From NCBI RefSeq assembly GCF_964355755.1, contig NC_092671.1, positions 6,151,001 to 6,215,000 of the forward strand: DNA of 64,000 nt, written 5' to 3'. The translations under genes were made by a program, and so were the position numbers. Positions 8,530 through 21,008 of the stretch are shown piece by piece. This stretch comes from Antedon mediterranea (taxonomy: Eukaryota; Echinodermata; Crinoidea; Comatulida; Antedonidae). Position 1 is the stretch's first letter; every line of letters begins with the position of its first letter. The notes under the pieces were generated by a model. The model was given only the letters and a program-made list of their open reading frames with translations, ran no database searches and was not told the origin of the DNA.

Positions 8530-11500
8530 GCTTAGCAAACCAGCTTCAGGAGGCCAGTAATTTCAGATTTGTATTTTGTTTGTTTGATAGGAGGCCTGCT
8601 GTACCCTTTTGACTACAAGTTTTGATTACCATTTAAAAATCAATGTTTATTATAAATAAAATACTAATAATATAGTATAAGAATCAACCTTTAATTAATT
8701 GAGCACTGAGAGAGGACACAACTTTAAAATCTTGTGGTATTTTCATTTGATATTTGTTTCATAAATCACCAACTGGGATGTGAACAGATGTCAAGACTCC
8801 TGATTGGTATCTTTGTGTGTAAACACACAGTAACACACAGTTGCAAGTCCATTTAATGATTAGATTCTATCTAATAAAAACACTGACCTGGTACGTTATG
8901 TTTTTCAATAGCTCCTCTTTACACCAATATTATGATCATTAATTACTTAAAAGATTCAAATTAATTAAGGCTCTCCTACCTCTTATCATATTAATACTAT
9001 TGCACACAGTCGAAGAAGTTGAACCACATACTGTACCAGAAAGAAAAAATATAATTTATCAAAATATAGAAACTATATGACTTTGATGGTTTTCATTTTT
9101 TTTTATATCTGTTTTAACTACATACAGTAATTGTTTGCTCCCAATATTTTAAAATTTTAATATCCTTTTTTTCTTTCATTCGTCTATGCTTATCATTGCA
9201 ATCTATTCTGAACTAGTTAAAAAAGTCATTGACTGCGGGTAAAAATTAATAAAAATAATTCATGAATCTTAGAGAAGGAATTTAATTAGAAAAGTAAATG
9301 AAGACAAGATATGATGATGACAAGCTAAGCAATTAGCAGCTGAGAAGAAAGATTATGAGAAAAGCTGTATAAAAGCCTCATAGCGCCATAGAAATACCAT
9401 CAACAGAACGCTGTCTCCTAGATTGCATTACCAATGTAATATCTAGGCACTTATTACATCTATAAATATCACCTGCCGATAGTGAATATATCCTTTAGAA
9501 ATATTTTCTATATTGTCTGTTGTGTTAACATATATTTGTCTTGCGGTCATTCAAGTTGTATTATGTTTTGCTATATTTCTGTCTGTCTGTCTGCGGTTTT
9601 CTGTTTTGTAATTAATCAAAATAATTTGGATCCTACTTTTATGAAACAAGTTTATCTGTCTCCCTCTGGAGTAGTTTGAGACCATCCATGTTTTAGTTGT
9701 ATTTGTATGAATGAACTATTCTAGACTAATAGAGTATGAAACTTTTTAAAGCTAGGTACTCTCACTAGTATGAGACTGAGAGTCTTCCTTTCTTTAGGTG
9801 TTTTGTCTCTTTCAATATGAGTAAAGACACTCATCTAGTGTTTATCAGTATCACCCTTCTGTACCTTGACTGATGATAAAAAACCCACTTAAGTTCTAGG
9901 CAACAATTGCCTAAATTTCCTTAATTAGGTCAAGCATTTTGATTGATCATAGATTTTATTTAAATAAAAACTAGCCATATTCAATATACACACATGCTTA
10001 GAGGCGTTATATAACACTCAACATCATCCATAAGGAAAATTAACTATATATAATATTTTTCTCGAGGGATTATATTATCCAATATAATTACATATGTGTA
10101 CAGTATCTATGTAAATAAAAGAAAGTGATTGGTCAAAATGGCAAAACATTACATTTGGCCTATTGGTCCATGAAAAGTGTTATATTGACTTGTTGGTTAG
10201 ATGTCACTGGAATAACATGTTTGTGGACATTCACTCTCCCTCACTGTAGAATAGCCACACTGCTGTTTTGCTGCTATAGCCTACCATTCAACTTTTCATA
10301 ATTAATTTTGATTGATTATGTCTTGTTAATTATGAACCAAGCAGGGGAATGGTCAAAGAATGAAATGTCACTTTACATGGCTGGTAGGAAAAATTAAGGC
10401 TTGTTAAACAGTTGTGTGATATCTGTCAAATTCTATTTAATATCAATGAATGGTAATCTTAACAAGGTATTTTGTAAAAGACCACCATCTTTTTACCAGT
10501 TGTCTTTTATTTACATACAAAAATGAATAAAGCCGGAGAAGAATAATTTTATTCTTCCCAAATAAAACCACAAAATGAAGAAACATAAAAATATATTAAA
10601 TGTTTTAAAGTTGTCCTGATTGGCTGAAAACATAAGAAACTGGGTTTTTTCACACTAACACTAAAGTTTCCCACAATTTCTAGGGCAGTGTCTACCTACC
10701 CTACCACCAACATAATGGTATAACTATAGTATTATAGTAACCCTTTGTCAACATGCCCACTGTGAGAGTATGTCGGGGTTGTCCGAAAAAACATAATCCA
10801 AGACAATTCTGTACTTGTAAGAATGTAGTTCAATTCTTTTTGGTTTTTAAACTTCCACTAGTTTAAATCCATAGGTATTCATTTTATATCCATGATTTTC
10901 TACTGTAGTTGAAAATTAAATGGAAGAATGAGTAACCTTTTGGACTCTACCACAATACCAGGAGGGATATCGTCCATCCAGCTTTACTCTAGCTTTACTC
11001 TAGTCCCACAAAATGTCTTCAAGATGAAGACATGTGTTAGACAACTACATGTATCTACTTTTCTTAGCTATAGTATACTGTTCCAAGTTAAAAAGTCTTT
11101 CTTTTCAAAAATGAGAAATTGATAAATGGTATTTTGTATAGGCTTGGCATTTAAAATCCTTATTCAACTAGATGTCACACGTAGCTTAGCAACACATGTT
11201 ATTATTCGTAGATTATAAATTAATTTCATTTGATGTTCACACCTGCTTTGAGTATGTCAATGTGAAAATCATGTGGTTGACGAGCGCATCATTAATGCTG
11301 TTCATGTGAATAAAAGTCCATTCTTTATTATACTACTGTAGTAATACAGTAGTATAGAAAATCCATTCTTGAAACAGTTAATGCAATGTTCTCAAAGGCT
11401 TATTATTTATCATAGGCACTGAAACAGCAAAATGGATTGATATAACTCTTTACACACAAATCCTCTAATATAACAATAACAAAATGCACATTTTTCATCT

Positions 11501-12590
11501 AAATCACATTTTGACATTTATTTTATTCATTATATTATTGACAATAGTATATATTTCCTTGACAACTAGAAACAATATGATGTGTCAAGCTGGTTGCTAT
11601 TCAAGAAAAATACAATAGACTAAATCACTACCATAATGTATTTACATGTGGTTGTACTGTATACTTTAGTATAGCACTTATACAGTAGATATTTTTGGAT
11701 TTCAAAAAGGTACCAAACCGAAAAAGTACCTATTGCTTTGCTAACTGTTTGTAATGCGAGTACTGCGTCATTTTGATCCGAATCCTAGTTTTATATTGTG
11801 GACCATACATAATGCCAACTAAAATACTTTAGGAAATTGAAATACTGCCCCCTAGATTTATACATTTACGGTAATGTAATAAGTTAACAGAGTTGTACAT
11901 GAAACTTATTTGGATAGAGCTGTAATTATACAATAACTATGTTGTATGAATTATTTGTGAAATCGTGTAAAGTTCTAATGATTATTAGTGGAAAATAAAT
12001 AATTGTTCATTTAACAATGGTCCTTGAAATTGAAAGAGGAACACCATTATGTAATTATTATAATATTTAAATGTAAAAGGACAATTTATAATGGCATATA
12101 TTTATTCTTTGAATGATCATTTTTTTTATTTAAAGAAATTATGACAAAACAAGGTATGTGCAAATATGTAAGCACTTTCACTAGAAAGGGAGAATTAAAT
12201 TGATCAGATATTGTATTATTAAACTAATTAAATTTCTAAGCCCTATAGATCGCAGATCAAGTTGTCATGATGCAGTGGTTTTAAAACATCAAATGCAAAG
12301 GCATGAAGATAATCCTCCTCGTCTGCAGGTCGATTTAGAATAATCACCTTTGTAAATGAAATGTTGGTTTAGAATGAATATTTTCTGTATCCCAGTATTC
12401 AAGAGATATATTCTGCTAGAAATATATTTTTACATCTGTATAATTATGATTAAGTATAGTACATCAAACAAACAATTTTGTAAAAATTAACAAAATGAAA
12501 TCAAGGTTTACAATTACACATTGCCATCCATGGTAAAATGTAGCATTTGTCAGAGAAATTGTTGAGTAACCAACCAACCTTTCTACAAAT
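8530..12590. other. Gene-free AT-rich stretch
   Basis: No supported gene. Small items: a hairpin with arms CCTAGAT/ATCTAGG near 9418-9448, a TCTG microsatellite at about 9581-9595, and an inverted repeat TATACTACTGTA/TACAGTAGTATA at 11329-11356. Open frames near 9482 and 10928 have no recognisable protein. Confidence 0.4.
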
Positions 12591-14046
12591 ACAGTAGAGC
12601 AGCCTGAGGAAAAGAAGAGAAAAGGGGATCAGGAAGGTGGGAACCTGTGGTAGTGGTTCAGCTAAAGTACTATGAATCAAGCACATCAGTACAGTAGAGC
12701 AGCCTGAGGAAAAGAAGAGAAAACAGGAAGGTGGGAACCTGTGGTAGTGGTTCAGCTAAAGTACTATGAATCAAGCACATCAGTACAGTAGAGCAGCCTG
12801 AGGAAAAGAAGAGAAAACAGGAAGGTGGGAATCTGTGGTAGTGGTTCAGCTAAAGTACTATGAATCAAGCACATCAGTACAGTAGAGCAGCCTGAGGAAA
12901 AGAAGAGAAAACAGGAAGGTGGGAACCTGTGGTAGTGGTTCAGCTAAAGTACTATGAATCAAGCACATCAGTACAGTAGAGCAGCCTGAGGAAAAGAAGA
13001 GAAAACAGGAAGGTGGGAACCTGTGGTAGTGGTTCAGCTAAAGTACTATGAATCAAGCACATCAGTACAGTAGAGCAGCCTGAGGAAAAGAAGAGAAAAC
13101 AGGAAGGTGGGAACCTGTGGTAGTGGTTCAGCTAAAGTACTATGAATCAAGCACATCAGTACAGTAGGTTAAGATGGAGGAAAAGAAGAGAAAACAGGAA
13201 GGTGGGAACCTGTGGTAGTGGTTCAGCTAAAGTACTATGAATCAAGCACATCAGTACAGTAGGTTAAGATGGAGGAAAAGAAGAGAAAACAGGAAGGTGG
13301 GAACCTGTGGTAGTGGTTCAGCTACAGTACTATGAATCAAGCACATCAGTACAGTAGGTTAAAGACAAAGGAAAAGAAGAGAAAACAGGAAGGTGGGAAC
13401 CTGTGGTAGTGGTTCAGCTACAGTACTATGAATCAAGCACATCAGTACAGTAGGTTAAAGACAAAGGAAAAGAAGAGAAAACAGGAAGGTGGGAACCTGT
13501 GGTAGTGGTTCAGCTACAGTACTATGAATCAAGCACATCAGTACAGTATGTTAAAGACAAAGGAAAAGAAGAGAAAACAGGAAGGTGGGAACCTGTGGTA
13601 GTGGTTCAGCTACAGTACTATGAATCAAGCACATCAGTACAGTAGGTTAAGATGGAGGAAAAGAAGAGAAAACAGGAAGGTGGGAACCTGTGGTAGTGGT
13701 TCAGCTACAGTACTATGAATCAAGCACATCAGTACAGTAGGTTAAAGACAAAGGAAAAGAAGAGAAAACAGGAAGGTGGGAACCTGTGGTAGTGGTTCAG
13801 CTACAGTACTATGAATCAAGCACATCAGTACAGTAGGTTAAAGACAAAGGAAAAGAAGAGAAAACAGGAAGGTGGGAACCTGTGGTAGTGGTTCAGCTAC
13901 AGTACTATGAATCAAGCACATCAGTACAGTATGTTAAAGACAAAGGAAAAGAAGAGAAAACAGGAAGGTGGGAACCTGTGGTAGTGGTTCAGCTACAGTA
14001 CTATGAATCAAGCACATCAGTACAGTAGGTTAAGATGGAGGAAAAG
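12591..14046. repeat. Minisatellite, 94-96 base unit, about 15.5 copies, with higher-order structure
   Basis: Units start at 12591, 12687, 12781, 12875, 12969, 13063, 13157, 13252, 13347, 13443, 13539, 13635, 13730, 13826, 13922 and a partial one at 14018. All share AGGAAGGTGGGAACCTGTGG and the block GTTCAGCTAMAGTACTATG. Three variants differ after CAGTACAGTA: A (GAGCAGCCTGAGG), B (GGTTAAGATGGAGG) and C (GGTTAAAGACAAAGG). The first six units are A. From 13252 the order B-C-C-C' appears twice with an exact 383-base period and then restarts with B. The CTAAAG/CTACAG difference splits the array at the same point. Confidence 0.95.
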
Positions 14047-14732
14047 TCTGGTTTCCAACCTGCTCTTACTGAACAGAGAAAGAAAGTTTAGTTAAAGCCA
14101 CATCTACGAGCAGAAAACATCTGGAAAGTGGAGATGTCTTCTATGGGCTGAGCATAAGTAGAGATCTCTGGTTGTCAGAGAACAATTAACTCAGGGAAAG
14201 TTGATGTCTGTGGTCAAAGAACAACCAGCTCAGGGAAAATGAAGATCTGTGGTCAGAGATAGGTGGATATCTGTGGTTTTCTGAGAACAACTAAATCAGG
14301 GCTGTGGTGTGTCACCGGTTATTATAGTTACTATAGCCAAAATAATACTGTATGAGCATAGGAGGAGCACTGTAGAAAAAGTGGAGATCTTTGGTAACCA
14401 ACCTTCAATTCGTTGAGACACCAGAAGACATACTGTAGGAAAATAGAAAAGAAGAAGAAAATACACTTTGTACAACTTAAGGTGTCAACTGCAACTATTC
14501 AAATAGAAAGATTTTTTCCATGTTCATCATTAAGATTTGTGAAGGAAACAATAAAAGGGTGTTTAATGAGCCTCAACTTTATGTAGTGTGACGACGCTAT
14601 ACAAATGGTAACATTTCACTGACATTTTAATAATTATGTGTCTAGTTACAGTCTACTATGTTTACAATTATCAAATTATTATAAATCACATCTTTGTTTA
14701 TCCTATTACATTCACAATGTTTTCTCTATTAG

Positions 14733-14735
<3 letters not shown>
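14047..14735. other. Unique flank downstream of the 94-96 base minisatellite
   Basis: Purine-rich sequence with loosely repeated phrases (GTGGAGATCT, AACAAC..CTCAGGGAAA, ATCTGTGGT between 14120 and 14400) that look like a decayed tandem repeat of a different unit. No gene is seen. Confidence 0.4.
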
Positions 14736-14763
<28 letters not shown>

Positions 14764-15147
14764 ATCCAGTGTACACAACTTTAAAGAACCTAGTACATCT
14801 TTCGAGACGAGTAGGGGTTTACCTTAGTGTACTAGTTCACACACAGCCACTGTTACAAACTCATCATAGTACAATACATACAGTACTGTATTATACTATA
14901 TGACTGAAGAGGCTTTTAGGGACCACATTGGAATTAAGTTGTTTTACTTTAAACGACTTTATGTGTTTTCCCGTGCATCGTCAGACCTCATTAATCCCGC
15001 CATTTTTATTTGCTTTTTTGATGTATTTTAATATTTAAGGTGATTATATATATTATTGACGTATTTTTAATGTTATGTATTGAGATGCCAAATAAATGAA
15101 AGAAAAAAGGAAAGAAAGGCTACTCAGTATAAAGAATAAATAATTAC
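14736..15147 (+). mobile_element. SINE-like retroposon tail, interrupted by a LINE tail
   Basis: It shares with 36985-37205 the blocks TCGGATAAGGACT-TAAACCGTA, CAGTGTACACA, AAAGAACCTAGTACATCTTT and CGAGACGAGTAGGGG, then CACAGCCACTG, GACTGAAGAGG and finally ACTCAGTATAAA. Here GAAGAGGC and GGCTACTCAGTATA are pushed apart by about 200 bases (14914-15117), so a later insertion splits the copy. It is 5' truncated and non-coding. Confidence 0.65.
14914..15117 (+). mobile_element. CR1/L2-type LINE 3' tail nested in the SINE-like copy
   Basis: It begins TTTTAGGGACCACATTGGAA and ends ATGCCAAATAAATGAAAGAAA, the layout of many metazoan LINE 3' ends (…GGACC..ATTGGAA…GCCAAATAAA…). No coding part is left. 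The short duplicated GGCT at both borders is consistent with a target-site duplication but too short to be decisive. Confidence 0.55.
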
Positions 15148-16002
15148 ATTTAATCCATATAAAGTGGAAGCTTAAACATCTCTTTGTAGTCGTTCTATAA
15201 TAAGATCACTTTTACATGGATTTTAAAAAATTTAAAAAAAATAAATAATTATTGTTATTCATTATTTCCCGAATTGTAAACAAACATTTAATAGCTGATT
15301 CATTCATACACAAATAAGTATGAATCTGTATCAAAGAGTTACATGGGTATGACAACCCTTGACATTTTTAGCTTATTTGCAAATTACTTATTTCATTACT
15401 CAACTCATCTTATTTTATATTGTTGATTGTAAAATCTATACTACAAAGATATTTATATTGGTTTACATTGTTATAATAAATGTCATTAATTTACCTTAAA
15501 ATAATTTGTGTTTGAATTAAGATTTTGTTTCTAATGTATGCACTTTTGTCCTAAGATGCATGTGTTTGATTCAATGAATTTATGGCTTTCTATACTTTAT
15601 ATTTGACTGAGTATATTTCCAGTGGAGGGGGAGGGGGTGAGCTTTAGAAAAATTAGGGGGAGAGATTATATTCGTCAATTATTGTACTCAAATTTCAAAA
15701 AGTATTTTACAAAATTTACAAAAATAAATGTCGACATTATAATGGATTGGAATTTGGTATTAAAAAGAAACAATTAAAAAATCAATTACATAAAACTATT
15801 AACATTTCAAATTAAAACAAGTGTGAATAACCAAATAGAATATAGTATCAACAAATGCTGGAAAAAAATATAGGAAATTGTTAAAAGTTAAAACATCGCA
15901 CATACAAAATCCTTTTGTCAAAAAATGGGCAACCAAATTGCTAAAACAGCTTTTCCAAATTGATTAATTTGTCTGTATCAGTGATTTGTCTACTCTCATC
16001 TC
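15148..16002. other. Gene-free AT-rich stretch with a G-rich patch
   Basis: No gene is seen. At about 15622-15662 the plus strand carries G5-A-G5 and a further G5 about 18 bases on, a local strand-asymmetric G cluster. Confidence 0.35.
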
Positions 16003-16153
16003 TGCTCTATCTACACTATCAAACTAAAAAAAAGTGTGATGTGACTAAATATGATAGTGATATGTCAAAATATGGTAGTGAAAGTATCATGTCCATATAT
16101 GGGCACATCACATTTTTTTGTCACATAAAGTTTGATAGTGTAGACAGAGCTTT
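16003..16153 (+). mobile_element. AAGCTCTGTCTACACT MITE family, copy 4
   Basis: The left end is slightly mutated (TGCTCTATCTACACTATCA); the right end is intact. There are two internal units, and the centre is shortened (ATCATGTCC). An open frame crossing it owes its translation to the MITE. Confidence 0.8.
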
Positions 16154-18286
16154 CGTTTTATATCTACTATACTCCAAACCATAAGATTGTTTTAAACACT
16201 GTTCTAAAAAAACTGCTGTAATATAATGTAAGTATAAGTTTGTGATTGATTAATATATGATAATTAAACTTGAAAATACATTAATTTATAATAATTACTT
16301 TTTCATTGTTTTCTTTACTTACACAGTAGAAACCACAAATGATAGGCTTTAGCGAAACCAACATTGTTTTAACGACCTATTTTACTTGCCAATTACTTCC
16401 GTTTGTTTAGAACTTTAAAACCCACAACCAAGCTATGAAGATGTTATAATGCCCAACAACTTCCTGTACCATTCTTGTAATGGAAGTCTTAACATTTACT
16501 ACTTCCAGTATTACCTCATTTTGTATTAAAATAATATTAATACAATATGTTGATATAATAGTACTTGATGTATTTTTGTTTTGTTTTTTCAACTTATAAT
16601 TATAATTTGTTTTATTGTTCAACTTTCTAATTGGTGCCTTGAGTACTGATGAAATAAAATAAACAATAAAAACAAGATTTTTATTCATTTCTTGCTCTTA
16701 AATTGTAATACAAGTACGAGACTTTAGTAGAATAAAATAATTCTCTTGTTAATAATAATTTTTATAATTTGGGAAAAAAACTTTCTCACAAGAATGTTGT
16801 TCCTGAGTCTGTATCATCTGAAAACAAAATCAAATTCAGAGTAAAAATAAAGTTGTTAAAAATAATATGAAATGTAACTATCAAAAAATCAAAGTGTTTT
16901 CTGTTCTTGCCAATGTTATACTTCAATATAGATTTCTCTAAATCTTAAAATATTGAATAAAAGTTACATCACATAAAATATATCAAAGCAGAGCCTATAA
17001 AGAAACTTTGTTGGGATATTTGTCTAAATTCCAAATATGTTTTTACAATAACAAGTCACGATTACAAATTAATAAGAAAAATATACAATTTCTTACGTTT
17101 ATGGAATAATGCAAGAGATTCTGTCGCAAAATAAATTGCCTTTTGGCTAGAATTTCACATTTTTTATCCACAGAGAAATGCTTCTTCTATCATTGTGTTA
17201 GGAACTTTAAAGCGATTTCGGCTCATCAGCAGAAATGGATCAATCTCTTCCACTACTATATTGTACCATAGGCACAATAACATCATTTTGTCTACTTCGA
17301 AAAATCACCCAATACCATAGGGCATTCTTTGAATGAAAAAGTGTAATTATTATGAAATGACACATGCTTGTTTTCATTTTGACAATGGCACTGAATATTA
17401 AAAAGGAACAAAAAAACTAAAAGTAATTTTGATAAGTGCTCTTGATTTTTTAAATTGTTATTTTTTTTTTATAATATTTGTATTAATATTCAGTATTCTA
17501 CAAATGGTTATGTATTGGACTCAAACCATGGGTTATATTGTAGTCAATACATCACTTCCAAAGCAGTTCATTGAATGAGATAACAGGATAAGAAGTCTGG
17601 TCTTATTAAAGCCAATATTCTTTTTTCCCTTTTTGTTTACAGTTATTACAGTTAAGTTGTGCTGCATTTTAACTTGCACAGTTGACATAGCAATTTCTAA
17701 GACTTAAGAACGCGTGGGCTTCATTACAATTAGTGTCACATCACACACGAAATAGATTGTTTAAAATGTAACTGCAGCGGTGGTGTTTTACTTTATCCCG
17801 CAAGTTTGAGGTTATTCAAAACTATCCTCTAATATGCAAACATTTCAAATATTCACTTTATTCCCAATAAAGTTAATCTAAAAATGTTATTGATACTATA
17901 TTGAAATTATTATTGTTTTTTTGTGATTCTTCATAAAAGGTTTTACTAATAGTAATATATTGAAAAAAAAACCAGAAATGGTGGCCATTTTGTAGAATAT
18001 CACTTTGCTGTGACATGATCTAGCCTTTAGCTATTATGTTTTTGCTATTATTATCGGTATTCTATCACGAAAAGGCAAGCTTTGGGCTTGAAATATTATG
18101 TTAAAATATTTGTAGGTCTACAAGACTAAGTGGTTATGACCTCACCACCTGTGCCTTCTCCTCTTTAAAAATACATTAATGCTACTTGTTCTTTGAAATA
18201 TCAGAATATAGATGATACAAAATAATAATAATAAAACTTTCATTCCATGATTGCTATACATGACTATGCATGCTTCACTTTAATGA
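16154..18286. other. Gene-free AT-rich stretch
   Basis: Nothing recognisable. The minus-strand open frame near 16407-16688 is Asn/Lys/Ile-rich and looks like AT-rich translation. Confidence 0.4.
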
Positions 18287-18603
18287 TTAATAATAATACA
18301 GTAATAATATCCTGGAATTATATAGTGCCTAATGTTGTGAAACCTTTATGTGCTGAACATTATTACCCCAGTCATTTTTTCGGATCAAACACATATGGAA
18401 ACATACTCCCATAATGCAGCTAGTAATCAGCGCAAAGTTGTGTCTTGATCTAACCCGATTCCCATTTATACACCTGGGTGGAGAGAGGCAAACGTAAGTA
18501 AAGTATCTTGCCTAAGGATACAAGCAATGCGGCGAGAGTTGGATTCCAACCTCGATCTCACGATCAGTAGTCGAACGTCCAACACACTGCGCCACACGCC
18601 CTT
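18287..18603 (-). mobile_element. tRNA-derived SINE (minus strand)
   Basis: Read on the minus strand from 18603, the head GGGCGTGTGGCGCAGTGTGT and GAGGTTGGAATCCAAC resemble a tRNA: an A-box-like TGGCGCAGTG and a B-box differing from GGTTCGAATCC at one base, about 50 bases apart. A body follows containing the complement of AAGTATCTTGCCTAAGGATA, the kind of conserved central block seen in several metazoan SINE families (I cannot name which). The 3' part has TATAGTGCC-type words and an ATT-rich tail. About 320 bases in all. Polymerase III would be the expected transcriber. Confidence 0.65.
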
Positions 18604-20471
18604 ACTTTAAATTGAAACACAAAAACAACCGCTTACGAAACGTGAATCACAAACAGAGCTACAAATGCATCATTTAAAAAGAATCCAGATGTTTATAGCT
18701 ACAATTTATAAGAATAATATTTTAAAAACAGTATCCTTTTGCATGTGTTCAATGTTTAAATCTTCTCTACCCAGAACGAAATCTTGTTAGTTTAATTGTT
18801 TCCTGTCCGTCCAAAGTTTTACGAGGCTGTCGTTAGTTTCTTTAATCCACCTACAGACCAGACTATAATGAAAGCCCTAGGGTTTATAACGCAAGTCAAT
18901 AAGTTCAACAAATTGTGACCTGAATGTTATTTTTATGCATTAAGTTGAATATCTATCGTAATTTCTGTTTTTTTATGGATGCTCGGTTAATTTCATGCAT
19001 GGCTTGTATTAACTTTATAAATTAGTATTTTGAACATTTTTAAAGTTGTATTTTTATATATACTGTAAAATAACTGAATAAAAGTATAGCAAACACAAAT
19101 ATCAGATTCATAGGCAGAAAGCTGCATATGTCTCCATTCCTTGAATACATGCCTTCTTATTATAGACCACCACTAGTTACTGTAAGTCCTAGTTAAAACA
19201 TTTTGAAGAACTAGTCTTATTTAAAAAGTATTTATTAATAGGTTTATCGAAATTTGCTTGATTTCGTGAGGAACATCATTGCACAATGCATGATGGGAAG
19301 AGTTTGGGAGCAAACGTCACGATGCGTACGCACAAACAACAAATCACGTAGGTATGCGTCATAATGTTCCCAAACCCTTGCCACCATGCGTTGAGCACTC
19401 TTTTTGCGATAAACAATTTTGGATAGAGAAAATGTTGATTCAATGGTTTTATCAATTATAGGTTATCATATACTACTGTATGTAGGTGTAGCCAGGTCCA
19501 TATCTAGGGATGTTCGTAGTATTATTATGAATATTGAAAATGCAGTAACCAGCTGAAAAGATTATCTATTGAAAATTACACGTTTCATAGTTTTCCTATA
19601 AGACAATTTTTCTATTAGCGATATTTGTTTCTATTTTTAAATTGAACTGAAGACAGGAAAGTATATTTATAAGTAAGTCTGCTGTAAAGAAGTGGTTTAC
19701 AATATTAAATTATAATAATTAGAAATGAAGCCACTTAAGATCTGTTTACATGAAACAGAAACTCTGTGAAATTTAATTTGTAAATATTAAAATTTTATAA
19801 ATAGGTTTTCCTAATAATTTTTTTCTAGTTGCAAACGTCACATTAAAACATTTTCCAGACTTGTTTGTTTTTCTTTTATTTTAAAAATTCAAGTTCAAAT
19901 GATATATTTTTACATTTAACTGTTTTTAATGAAACTATTTTTCTTTTATTAGTATTTTTTTTATTATTGTAATTAAATAAGTAACCATGAATAAACTACA
20001 AATGTGCTATGTTTTAAAGTTATAGCACTATTAAAAATAATAATGACATCTCAAAGCCTTTAAAGCAGGTTGGACAGAATTATATGTATAGCACCTTTAC
20101 TTAAAAGATGGTATTTTCACGCTAAAAATCGTATAAAAACAAGTGTACGCTTAATTTTGAAATCACTCACCCTAGACCTTTCCAAAAACTGCTTCACAAT
20201 TTAATGATGTCAAATAAACTTCTGTTTTGTTTTTTTGTAAACGGTAGTAGTACAGAAAACAATTCCTAAAATGAAAATATAAAAATATCCCTCCACCCAA
20301 TTGATTGACAATTGTTCCCTCCTCTTTCGGACCAAGAATTGTATAGTAATACTGACACTCCTCAGCTGAGCTAATATGTCTGATTTTCTGAAAAGTCTGG
20401 TGGTATTCTGAATGTGTTTTTATAAGTAAAAAAATAATTTGAAACCTTTGGACCAAGAGAAAGTATGGATT
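18604..20471. other. Gene-free AT-rich stretch
   Basis: Apart from the palindromic element at 19277-19400 I see no gene. The minus-strand frame at 20172-20456 has a short non-random-looking middle (ILGPKEEGTIVNQLGGG) but no family I recognise and no splice context. Confidence 0.35.
19277..19400. mobile_element. Palindromic MITE-like element (~124 bases)
   Basis: The ends form an imperfect inverted repeat (26 of 33 positions pair): left GCACAATGCATGATGGGAAG and AGTTTGGGA, right TCCCAAACCCTTG and CCACCATGCGTTGAGC. The pairing continues inward as GATGCGTACG/GTATGCGTC. The CpG-rich core stands out from its surroundings. Only one copy is seen here, so a MITE is an inference. Confidence 0.5.
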
Positions 20472-20854
20472 TGAGAAAGTTTCTGGTTTTCAGAGAGTTT
20501 CTGGTGTTACGAGAGTTTCTGGTTTTGCAAGAGTTTCTGTATTTCAGAGAGTTTCTGGTGTTACGAGAGTTTCTGGTTTTGCGAGAGTTTCTGCTTTTCA
20601 GAGAGTTTCTGCTTTTCATAGAGTTTCTGCTTTTCAGAGAGTTTCTGCTTTTCAGAGAGTTTCTGCTTTTCAGAGAGTTTCTGCTTTTCAGAGAGTTTCT
20701 GCTTTTCAGAGAGTTTCTGCTTTTCAGAGAGTTTCTGCTTTTCAGAGAGTTTCTGCTTTTCAGAGAGTTTCTGCTTTTCAGAGAGTTTCTGCTTTTCAGA
20801 GAGTTTCTGCTTTTCAGAGAGTTCCTGCTTTTCAGAGAGTTCCTGCTTTTCAGA
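20472..20854. repeat. Minisatellite, 18-base unit GAGAGTTTCTGCTTTTCA, about 21 copies
   Basis: The first six units alternate in a three-unit pattern (…GGTTTTCA, …GGTGTTAC, …GGTTTTGC), giving a 54-base higher-order unit repeated twice. About 15 almost identical units follow. Because 18 is a multiple of three, open frames arise on both strands (REFLLF repeats on plus, RNSRNT-type repeats on minus). No start, splice signal or domain supports translation. Confidence 0.95.
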
Positions 20855-21008
20855 GAGTTCGGTATTTGGTGAGGGTGAGTTCGGTATTAGGTGAGGGTGA
20901 GTTCGGTATTAGGTGAGGGTGAGTTCGGTATTAGGTGAGGGTGAGTTCGGTATTAGGTGAGGGTGAGTTCGGTATTAGGTGAGGGTGAGTTCGGTATTAG
21001 GTGAGGGT
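20855..21008. repeat. Minisatellite, 22-base unit GAGTTCGGTATTAGGTGAGGGT, exactly 7 copies
   Basis: It abuts the 18-base array without a gap, sharing the GAG(A)GTT phrase at the join. Seven units span 154 bases; the first has TTTGG for TTAGG. The shared GAGTT suggests the 22-base unit grew from the edge of the 18-base array. Confidence 0.95.

Noticed and set aside
12501-12686. Minus-strand open frame into the minisatellite
   Set aside because: Covers the first minisatellite unit and is interrupted in later units.
12591-14046. CRISPR-like array (regular repeats)
   Set aside because: Units are contiguous with no unique spacers and lie in eukaryotic DNA; it is a minisatellite.
20172-20456. 94-residue minus-strand open frame
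   Set aside because: A short non-random-looking middle, but no known motif and it runs into the minisatellite.
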